Positions 1 to 4,979 of a DNA stretch of 5,585 bases are shown here, in pieces (within the stretch, counting starts at the first letter, position 1; the number at the start of each line of letters is the position of its first letter). Under the pieces are notes generated by a model. It did not search any database. It had not been told where the DNA came from and saw only the letters and a list, made by a program, of their open reading frames with translations. This stretch comes from Actinomycetota bacterium (GTDB lineage: Bacteria > Actinomycetota > Rubrobacteria > Rubrobacterales > Rubrobacteraceae), in NCBI GenBank assembly GCA_020200675.1, contig JAIVIG010000348.1:1-5585 (forward strand). The letters run 5' to 3'. The position numbers and the translations under genes are program-made.

Positions 1-357
1 GGCTAGGGCCGACCCAGAGTACGCCGATTTCCAGATCGCGCCCACCGCATCGGTCAGGGCCGGCGGCGATGGTCGGACATTCAGGCACGTCAGGTGCTGA
101 CCGGCGAAGCTCGCCGTTTCGGAGTCCTCGCCCACGGCCGACGAGCGAACAGCGACGGGACCGTCTAGAGTGGCGCAGACCTCCGCCAGCTCGCGGATCG
201 CGGTCGGGTGGCCGGCGGATACCGCGTCAACAAACCCGAACGACAATGCCACGCCGCCCGGAACGGGTAGGCCGGCGCGGATCGCCGCCGCCAGCTGCGC
301 CGCTTTTCCGCCGTACGCCGACTCGTCAACGCTCTCGACCAGCGCGATCGGTCTCAT
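1..357 (-). CDS. PEP-synthase/PPDK-type ATP-binding subunit (N-terminal 119 residues, runs off left edge)
   Basis: This open frame has no stop before the window edge and encodes 119 residues. It matches the start of the PPDK_N (PEP/pyruvate-binding, ATP-grasp) domain of PEP synthase, pyruvate phosphate dikinase and rifampicin phosphotransferase. The visible motifs are GGKAAQL at residues 16-22 (K18 corresponds to the family's ATP-contacting lysine), AGLPVPGG at about 28-35, and VAVRSSAVGEDSETASFAGQ at 68-87 (R71 corresponds to the conserved arginine). The start ATG overlaps the stop of the upstream histidine-domain gene as ATGA, with no Shine-Dalgarno of its own, so translation is probably coupled. 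By family knowledge this domain would bind ATP and hand a phosphate to the mobile histidine, which here is on the partner protein. K18 and R71 are only 53 residues apart, closer than I recall for one-chain relatives (about 95 in rifampicin phosphotransferase). The rest of the domain is outside the window, so catalytic competence cannot be judged. Confidence 0.88.
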   Translation of the reverse strand, partial: MRPIALVESVDESAYGGKAAQLAAAIRAGLPVPGGVALSFGFVDAVSAGHPTAIRELAEVCATLDGPVAVRSSAVGEDSETASFAGQHLTCLNVRPSPPALTDAVGAIWKSAYSGSALA

Positions 358-2051
358 GCCACGATCGCCGCTTCGCCGGCCTCGCCGTCCACGCGCACCC
401 GCGCGCTGTCCGGAATGCGAGTGGTTGCGTCGGTGCAGCCCACGACCGCCGGGATGCCGTACTCGCGCGACACGATGGCCGCGTGCGACAGGAGCCCGCC
501 ACGATCCGTCACAATCGCGCCGAGCAGCGGTAGCACCGTATTGAAAGCGGCGGTCGTTGCCTTGGTGACGAGGATGTCGCCTTTCTTGATGTGGGCAAAG
601 TCCTGCGTGCCGCGGACGAGGCGCGCTGAGCCTTCGTAGACGCCGGGGCTTACCCCGAGGCCATAAACCTTCCGCGCCTCGCTGCGCGCCTCCGGTGCCA
701 TGAAGAGGGCCTCTATGGCCGCACCTAAGGCTCGCTCCATACGCGCCGCGGCGGGCGGCAGCCACTCGGCGGGCAGGGGCGCACCGGGCTCGGCCCCGAG
801 CATCGGAGGCGCGTCGACGAAGCTGGCCTCCGCGCGGTAGCGCGCACGTTGCGCCAGCTCTTCGGCAGATGGGCCGTCGTCGTGCTGGATCAGAGAGCGC
901 ATCTCGTCGTATCCGGCCTCGACGAGGTGGGTGGGATACGCAATGCGTCCGTTCTCGGCCAGGGGCTTGCCAGCCGCGAGGATAGCGCGGCGCGTGAGCC
1001 CCTCGGCCCAGAGATCGCAGAAGAGCCCCCGCTCGTCGCGCAGCCGGTACATGGTACGCGCTTCGGCGAGAAGCTCGTCGAAGGCGCTACGATGGGGCTT
1101 CGGCACGCCGTCCTGCGCCTCAGCGGTGCGCCGCGCGAGCACGTCTCTCGTAGGTCCAACGTTTACCCCTTCCACGGCGCTGCGAATCGCGCCGAGCAGA
1201 ACCTCCGGCATCTCCAGTACGGAGGGCTCGCCGACGTCCTCGCCGTTGACGGGACGGTAGCCGACGAATCGGAGGTAGGCAGAGAGCGCCGTGCTGATTT
1301 CACCGGACAGTTCGCTCAGGGACGCGAGAACGTCGCCGGCCGGATTGGGGGAGGCGATTAGCGCGTGTGCCCTGGAGTCGGCCCGAATGGCCCGCGCAAG
1401 GCGGTCGAGTTCGTCAGCGGATCCTCGGGAGATGGGCGTGGCGCCTTGCAGGAGGCCTAAGAACTCTATAGCGGAGCGTCCGGTCCATTGCTGCGCGTGC
1501 ACGAAAAAGTCGCCAACCGGCAGCAGCGCCGGCACGTTGTAGAGGTGGTGCAGGTAGATCTGGTGTTTGAGGTTTTCCCGGCATCGATCTAGGTGCGCTA
1601 ACAGCTCCTCGGTCGTCAGCGTCGATGGATCGACCGCTTGCAGCTGGAGATGGTCGCGGATCGCCGCAGGCTTCGTCTGCTCATCCCAGACTTGCAGGTC
1701 CTCGCGCCACAGCTTGCGCTCGACGGCCATGGCGCTCGTTTTCAGGCGCTCGGAGAGCTCCGGATCGGTGCGCCTGAGCTCGTCCCAGACGTGCTTCGGT
1801 GGGTGGCCGACCGCATCCTTGGACGCGCCGACCGGCCGCGGGCAGTAGTAGGGGAAGCCGTTGACGAACTCCCAATCGAGGTAGTCGAGGAGAAGCCCGT
1901 AGCGCTTCAAGGATTCCCCGAATCCGCGAACGAACTGCTCGGGGAAGACCTCGGCCTGGAAGCGGGTCACCGGTCGCGTCCAGTGGGTGTAGTCGAGGGA
2001 CCAGGATCCCGGCCCAGGGGGCTCAAACTTCAGTTCCGTCACGGCGCTCAT
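354..2051 (-). CDS. PEP-utilizing enzyme: linker/substrate domain plus mobile phospho-histidine domain (split dikinase subunit)
   Basis: The product has 565 residues. The C-terminal part, about 465-565, is a clear PEP-utilizer mobile (swivelling) domain. It contains GVSPGVYEGSARLV at about 466-479, GDILVTKATT at 491-500, and the phospho-histidine signature GGLLSHAAIVSREYGIPAVV at 518-537, with H523 as the predicted phosphorylated residue. Residues 1-460 form a mostly helical region with PPGPGSW near the N-terminus and GDFFVHAQQW at about 180-189. It occupies the place of the substrate-binding/linker part of rifampicin-phosphotransferase-like proteins. There is no ATP-binding domain in this chain; it is encoded by the next gene, which overlaps by 4 bp. 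The two proteins together should form one phosphotransferase, as in PpsA/PpsB of phenylphosphate synthase. The start is well supported: AGGAGG lies 7 nt upstream of the ATG. The substrate is unknown; phenolic compounds or rifamycin-like drugs are possible by analogy only. No frameshift or missing key residue was seen in the His motif. Confidence 0.9.
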   Translation of the reverse strand: MSAVTELKFEPPGPGSWSLDYTHWTRPVTRFQAEVFPEQFVRGFGESLKRYGLLLDYLDWEFVNGFPYYCPRPVGASKDAVGHPPKHVWDELRRTDPELSERLKTSAMAVERKLWREDLQVWDEQTKPAAIRDHLQLQAVDPSTLTTEELLAHLDRCRENLKHQIYLHHLYNVPALLPVGDFFVHAQQWTGRSAIEFLGLLQGATPISRGSADELDRLARAIRADSRAHALIASPNPAGDVLASLSELSGEISTALSAYLRFVGYRPVNGEDVGEPSVLEMPEVLLGAIRSAVEGVNVGPTRDVLARRTAEAQDGVPKPHRSAFDELLAEARTMYRLRDERGLFCDLWAEGLTRRAILAAGKPLAENGRIAYPTHLVEAGYDEMRSLIQHDDGPSAEELAQRARYRAEASFVDAPPMLGAEPGAPLPAEWLPPAAARMERALGAAIEALFMAPEARSEARKVYGLGVSPGVYEGSARLVRGTQDFAHIKKGDILVTKATTAAFNTVLPLLGAIVTDRGGLLSHAAIVSREYGIPAVVGCTDATTRIPDSARVRVDGEAGEAAIVA

Positions 2052-2058
2052 AGTTACT

Positions 2059-2064
2059 CCTCCT
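2059..2064 (-). promoter_or_regulatory. Ribosome binding site of the PEP-utilizing enzyme gene
   Basis: A perfect AGGAGG on the minus strand sits 7 nt before the ATG at 2051. It fixes this start codon and implies strong independent initiation, even though the gene lies in an operon behind tetR. Confidence 0.85.
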
Positions 2065-2127
2065 TTGCTCTTCCCTCTCGCTGCTTGAGCGTATGGTGTC
2101 CCCTCACCCCTGCTGTTCCGGTTACTA

Positions 2128-2149
2128 CTAAGTCATGCTAATTCCTCCT
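2128..2149 (-). other. Second ribosome binding site and two-codon mini-ORF at the tetR stop
   Basis: Inside the last codons of tetR a perfect AGGAGG (2144-2149) sits 7 nt before an ATG (2136-2134). That ATG overlaps the tetR stop as ATGA. The frame it opens is only Met-Thr followed by TAG (2130-2128). Spacing and sequence mirror the true start signal of the downstream enzyme gene about 80 bp further on. It may be a relic of an older tetR/enzyme junction, or a short upstream ORF that keeps ribosomes running into the enzyme gene. The elements are plainly visible; the role is inference. Confidence 0.55.
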
Positions 2150-2801
2150 TTTCGCTGCTCGAGTGTCCGGTGATCTCCTTCATGCTGTTCGGGTTCCTAC
2201 GAAGCTCGTCGACCAGGATGCGTATCGCCCAGGCGACCGCCTCCCCGGCCTGCTCGCCCGTGAGGTTCCAGTTAACGCGCATCATCTCCCACGCTCCGCT
2301 GTTCATGAGAACGCGCACCACCGCGCACGCGCGTCGCGCGTCGAGTGGGTCGAGTCGCGCGGTCACGTCTTCCATCGCCTTCTCGACCAGCTTGTCTCGA
2401 CGACGCCTCGTGTCTTGGTGGATCTGTCGATGAACCCTCGAGAGCAGCCGGGCACGTACCAGGGGCTCGTTCTCGTCAAGGTACGCGAAGAATCGCGGCA
2501 TGTACTCCGTGAATTCGTCGACGCTCTCTGGCACCTCGCTGAGCTTCAGCTTCCGGTCGACCCAATCCGTGAGCTCCTGCATCAGCGCTTCCTTGGTCGA
2601 GAAATGGCGGTAGATCGTGGGCACGGAGACGCGGGCCCGCTGAGCCGCGCGGGGAAGCGAGAGCTCCTCAAGCCCCTCTTCGAGGAGCTGCTCGGCAGCC
2701 GCCTCGAGGATCCGCTCGCGGGTTTGCTCCATCTGCTCGGCACGAAGCGGGCTGTTGTAGGTGCGGGTCGCGCCCTTGTTCGGCTCATTCATGCTATTCA
2801 T
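2133..2801 (-). CDS. TetR/AcrR-family transcriptional repressor
   Basis: The product has 222 residues, a normal length for the family. The N-terminal DNA-binding domain spans roughly residues 26-75: TRERILEAAAEQLLEEGLEE (27-46) is helix 1 and the turn, and the helix-turn-helix continues through RARVSVPTIYRHFSTKEAL (55-73), where VPTIYRHF is the typical recognition-helix ending. The lead-in RTYNSPLRAEQ is common in actinobacterial TetR proteins. The C-terminal part (about 80-222) is helical with no recognisable motif, as expected for the variable ligand-binding and dimer domain. It is the first gene of the minus-strand operon with the phosphotransferase genes and is divergent from the MFS exporter. 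It probably represses both transcripts, and itself, from the palindrome at 2813-2838 and releases in the presence of the pathway's compound. The ATG at 2801 has only a weak Shine-Dalgarno; an ATG three codons on (2792) is an alternative. Confidence 0.93.
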   Translation of the reverse strand: MNSMNEPNKGATRTYNSPLRAEQMEQTRERILEAAAEQLLEEGLEELSLPRAAQRARVSVPTIYRHFSTKEALMQELTDWVDRKLKLSEVPESVDEFTEYMPRFFAYLDENEPLVRARLLSRVHRQIHQDTRRRRDKLVEKAMEDVTARLDPLDARRACAVVRVLMNSGAWEMMRVNWNLTGEQAGEAVAWAIRILVDELRRNPNSMKEITGHSSSEKEELA

Positions 2802-2812
2802 TTTCTAATTGT

Positions 2813-2838
2813 GTTATCATAGATATTATCATGATAAC
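2813..2838. promoter_or_regulatory. Candidate TetR operator in the tetR/MFS divergent promoter region
   Basis: GTTATCAT (2813-2820) and ATGATAAC (2831-2838) are perfect inverted half-sites separated by 10 bp. Nested on the right side is a perfect 12-bp palindrome, TTATCATGATAA (2826-2837), so the TTATCAT half-site also occurs as a direct repeat 12 bp apart (2814-2820 and 2826-2832). The tract is strikingly AT-rich within GC-rich DNA and lies 12 bp before the tetR ATG. This is the usual place and shape for an autoregulatory TetR operator. Minus-strand -10-like hexamers (GATAAT, TATGAT) lie inside it, so bound repressor should block the tetR promoter; the exact promoters cannot be fixed by eye. 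Confidence 0.65.
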
Positions 2839-2975
2839 CAAATTAACATGAATATCGGGACCTGTCAAGGCCTCTCAAGAGAATTGGCCAGCTTCTAGGA
2901 TTTTGATCTACACCAGAGGCATCCTCAGGGTTGTCGCGGGTAATGCCGGGGTCGCCCGTATCGGACCGGGGGTCT

Positions 2976-2979
2976 GAGG
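2976..2979 (+). promoter_or_regulatory. Ribosome binding site deciding the MFS start
   Basis: GAGG lies 8 nt before the ATG at 2988. The upstream in-frame candidates, TTG at 2931 and ATG at 2943, have no comparable site. Only the 2988 start puts the first membrane helix about 10 residues from the N-terminus, as usual in this transporter family. Confidence 0.5.
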
Positions 2980-2987
2980 CGACAGGG

Positions 2988-4370
2988 ATGGTTTCCGATC
3001 GGCGGACAGCTGAGCGCACTATTCTCGTCACCGTGGTACTTGGTGCCATGCTAGCGCCGCTCAATTCGACGATGATCACCGTGGCGCTCCCCACCCTGCT
3101 GGGAGACTTCGGCCGCTCGCTCGTCTGGGGCTCCTGGATCGTGGCCTCGTATTTGGTCGCCATGGCCGCCTTCCAGCCGTTGGGTGGCAGCTTGGGCGAC
3201 CGCTATGGTCGACGGCGACTCTTCCTAATAGGGCTTATGCTCTTTCTGGTAGCGACAGTCGTCGCCGCACTCTCCTGGAGTATCGAGGTGCTGATCGTCG
3301 CCCGCACGGTGCAGGCGGTCGCCGGCGCCACCGCTATCCCGAACGGCACGGCGCTGGTCCGTTCGCTCATAGTGCCCGAGCGACAAGGCCGGGCCTTTGG
3401 CACCGTGGCCTCCGCCCTCGCCTTAGCGGCAGGACTCGGCCCACCACTCGGCGGCGTCTTGACCGCTGCCTTAGGCTGGCGCTGGATCTTCGCGGCCAAC
3501 ATCCTGCTGATCGCCCCCGCCCTGATCCTTGGATTGCGACTACCGGCTGTTTCCTCGGCCACGTCAACGGGCCGATTCGATCTGCGCGGCGCAGCGCTGC
3601 TGATCTGCGGGCTCGTCTCGCTCGTGCTCGCTCTGACTGTCTGGCGGCTGCCGGGCGTGCCGCTCGTGCTGGCACCGGTGCTCGGCCTACTAGCGGTCGG
3701 AACGAGCCTCGCGTTGGTCCTGCACACTGGCCGTTCTCCGAAGCCGGTGTTGAACCTCGCGCTGTTTCGAGCGCGAGGTTTCACACCTGCCGCCACCACC
3801 GTGCTGTTGAGCAACCTCACCATGTATACCCTGCTGCTATCCCTGCCGGTGTTCCTGGTCGGATGGGGCAACTGGGGCGACGAGCATGTCGGTCTCCTCT
3901 TGGCTGGGCTCTCGCTACCTATGGTCTTTTTCTCGCCGCTGGGCGGCCGGCTCTCCGACCGCAGTGGACGGCGCCTTCCAGCCGTCATGGGGATGGTCCT
4001 GATCGCGCTAGGGACGCTCCCCTTCCTCGCTATCGCTCCGTTCTGGTCTTGGCTGCTCTATCTGGCCCCGCTGGTTCTGCAGGGCATCGGCTTAGGGCTC
4101 TCGACAGCCTCGGTGCAGGCTACTGCAATCGAAACCGTGTCACTGGGTCAGGCCGGGCAGGCAGCGGGTCTCTTCTCGACGATGCGGTATCTGGGGAGCA
4201 TCCTCGGCTCGTCGGTCATGGTAGCGGTGCTGAGCGGATCGACACCGCCGGTTGAGAACTTCCGTGTCCTTTATGCTGCGTTGTTACTCTCCGCCTGTGG
4301 CGCCATCATCACAGCCTGGGGCCTGCCGACGTGGATCAGGAGAGCCGGCGACAGCGAAACCGAACCTTAA
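2988..4370 (+). CDS. MFS drug:H+ antiporter, DHA2 (EmrB/QacA-like), 14 membrane helices
   Basis: The product has 460 residues from the chosen ATG (479 if the TTG at 2931 is used). It is an inner-membrane proton-driven exporter by family. I count about 14 hydrophobic segments, the DHA2 number. Visible signatures are motif A GGSLGDRYGRRR (66-77) in the loop after helix 2, antiporter motif C around GLGPPLGG (149-156) in helix 5, followed by LGWRWIF, and a second motif-A-like GGRLSDRSGRR (319-329) in the second half. The helix-1 motif reads LNSTMITVALP (25-35), with Asn where classical DHA2 members such as QacA carry Asp. The tail after the last helix is short and charged. The gene is divergent from tetR and shares its AT-rich operator region, so it is probably induced together with the phosphotransferase. 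The substrate is unknown; efflux of the same toxic compound or of its product is inferred from context. Confidence 0.92.
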   Translation: MVSDRRTAERTILVTVVLGAMLAPLNSTMITVALPTLLGDFGRSLVWGSWIVASYLVAMAAFQPLGGSLGDRYGRRRLFLIGLMLFLVATVVAALSWSIEVLIVARTVQAVAGATAIPNGTALVRSLIVPERQGRAFGTVASALALAAGLGPPLGGVLTAALGWRWIFAANILLIAPALILGLRLPAVSSATSTGRFDLRGAALLICGLVSLVLALTVWRLPGVPLVLAPVLGLLAVGTSLALVLHTGRSPKPVLNLALFRARGFTPAATTVLLSNLTMYTLLLSLPVFLVGWGNWGDEHVGLLLAGLSLPMVFFSPLGGRLSDRSGRRLPAVMGMVLIALGTLPFLAIAPFWSWLLYLAPLVLQGIGLGLSTASVQATAIETVSLGQAGQAAGLFSTMRYLGSILGSSVMVAVLSGSTPPVENFRVLYAALLLSACGAIITAWGLPTWIRRAGDSETEP

Positions 4371-4558
4371 ATCCTCTAAAGGGTGAATAGGCGTGTTTAG
4401 AATCATCAATTGCGAATCATCAGCAGGATACCAGTTGACACCACTCTGACACCACCGGGAACGCAATACGGTGCAACACGCAGCAAACCGGAGAAGAGAA
4501 AACCGCTTAGATATGGGGGATTTGCAAACTCCTGCAACCCCCTGCAACGCCTGAATTA
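4371..4558. other. Gene-poor spacer with short direct repeats, probable attachment-site arm
   Basis: No convincing gene is seen between the MFS stop and the tRNA fragment. The composition is visibly less GC-rich than the flanks. It carries GAATCATCA twice (4400-4408 and 4414-4422), TGACACCAC twice (4436-4444 and 4447-4455) and several TGCAA boxes. Repeats of this kind beside a tRNA 3' end resemble integrase and excisionase binding sites, though no integrase gene lies in the window. No clear terminator hairpin follows the MFS gene. Confidence 0.4.
4523..4547 (+). repeat. Three TGCAA boxes at exact 10-bp spacing
   Basis: TGCAA begins at 4523, 4533 and 4543; the last two are within identical CCTGCAAC octamers. 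A further TGCAAC lies at 4472. The array ends 14 bp before the tRNA fragment. One helical turn of spacing places all boxes on the same DNA face, as for cooperative protein binding, for example arm-type integrase sites. Confidence 0.5.
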
Positions 4559-4561
4559 TCA

Positions 4562-4603
4562 CTCGTAATGAGCAGGTCAGCGGTTCGAGTCCGCTCGTCG
4601 GCT
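4562..4603 (+). other. 3' fragment of tRNA-Thr(CGU): putative att site of an integrated element
   Basis: Canonical tRNA numbering fits without gaps from position 32 to 73. The anticodon loop CTCGTAA (4562-4568, anticodon CGT, T33 and A37 present) is followed by 3' anticodon stem TGAGC, a 5-nt variable loop AGGTC, T-arm AGCGG-TTCGAGT-CCGCT (4579-4595, perfect 5-bp stem), acceptor 3' strand CGTCGGC and discriminator T4603. The three preceding bases TCA still pair as the top of the anticodon stem. No D-arm or 5' acceptor strand (expected GCCGACG) exists upstream, so it cannot make a tRNA. A 42-bp identity from anticodon loop to 3' end is a classical tyrosine-integrase crossover region. No CCA is encoded. 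Confidence 0.75.
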
Positions 4604-4623
4604 CTTCGCAATTGGCTTATCTA

Positions 4624-4657
4624 AGCCGAATACTCGGAACAGAGAAGGCCTTCGGCT
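4624..4657. repeat. Inverted repeat downstream of the small hypothetical gene
   Basis: AGCCGAA (4624-4630) and TTCGGCT (4651-4657) are perfect inverted arms with a 20-nt loop. The loop side contains the palindrome GAAGGCCTTC (4644-4653). It lies at the stop codon of the minus-strand gene and in front of a convergent tRNA remnant, so it could help end transcription. There is no T-run, so a simple intrinsic terminator is not supported. Confidence 0.3.
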
Positions 4658-4958
4658 AATCGCTGCTTGTCTTTTGACACCACTCAGCAAACTTCTGAGA
4701 ATACACGACGCGTGCGCTGTAGTCGTCCTTTGCCACCCGCGCCACCTCTGAAGGGATTGCCCCCCGGGCGCTGAAGGCCGCCACGAAGCGATCTTCTCTA
4801 CCTTCCTTTAGAATCAGCAAGTCCGGGTCTCGCTCCAGGTAGTATCCCGGTGGTAAGGCTAACTCCATGTGCGGCAGCCAGCTTCTCGGCGCTTCGATAG
4901 TCAAGCTGTTCCCCTTCTTGTATGCACCCAACACGTCGCCTGTGAATTGAGCGATCAC
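4656..4958 (-). CDS. Small conserved-looking hypothetical protein downstream of the anti-sigma factor gene
   Basis: The product is 100 residues from a GTG start at 4958. I do not recognise a named family. The middle, from LPPGYYLERDPDLLILKEG (36-54) to FVAAFSARGAIP (58-69), has the alternation and charge pattern of a folded small soluble domain. There is no signal peptide or membrane helix. The gene starts 21 bp after the anti-sigma stop on the same strand, so co-transcription is likely. The GTG has no good Shine-Dalgarno; a later start, for example the ATG at codon 31, would give a shorter protein, so the start is uncertain. Coding status rests on the operon-like position and the amino-acid composition. 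Confidence 0.6.
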   Translation of the reverse strand: MIAQFTGDVLGAYKKGNSLTIEAPRSWLPHMELALPPGYYLERDPDLLILKEGREDRFVAAFSARGAIPSEVARVAKDDYSARVVYSQKFAEWCQKTSSD

Positions 4959-4979
4959 GCACTAGGACGAAGTTCTGAG

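Larger units (their letters stand above)
2059..2200. repeat. Diverged tandem duplication covering the tetR 3' end and the intergenic spacer
   Basis: Three landmarks occur twice in the same order. TGCTGTTCCGGTTACTAC (2111-2128) matches 2183-2200 at 16 of 18 bases. TCGCTGCTTGAG (2078-2089) matches 2152-2163 at 11 of 12. The Shine-Dalgarno complement CCTCCT occurs at 2059-2064 and 2144-2149. The offsets of 72, 74 and 85 bp indicate small indels. The spacer between tetR and the enzyme gene therefore looks like a decayed copy of the last codons of tetR plus its ribosome binding site. The alignment was made by eye. Confidence 0.5.

Noticed and set aside
69..544. Plus-strand frames at the left end
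   Set aside because: Arg/Pro/Ser-rich translations antisense to the ATP-binding subunit and the His-domain gene, both of which carry clear family motifs.
2163..2822. Long plus-strand frame opposite tetR
   Set aside because: A shadow of the high-GC tetR gene; no domain in the translation, and the tetR reading is unambiguous.
2869..2889. GGCC...GGCC with TCTCAAGAGA between, in the MFS leader
   Set aside because: Considered as a second operator or hairpin; pairing is short and imperfect, and no riboswitch-like or attenuator structure could be built.
3203..3988. Long minus-strand frame opposite the MFS gene
   Set aside because: Ser/Arg/Pro-rich translation typical of an antisense shadow of a GC-rich membrane protein gene.
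4371..4390. Possible terminator after the MFS gene (CCTCTAAAGG)
   Set aside because: Stem of only three base pairs and no T-run.
4284..4562. Minus-strand 92-codon open frame across the MFS end and the repeat spacer
   Set aside because: It overlaps the MFS 3' end antisense, includes the repeat boxes, and its translation (Cys/Arg/Pro-rich, no domain) does not look like a protein.
4611..4630. GGCTTA-TC-TAAGCC inverted repeat after the tRNA fragment
   Set aside because: Loop too small for the full stem and no T-run, so a terminator call is not supported.
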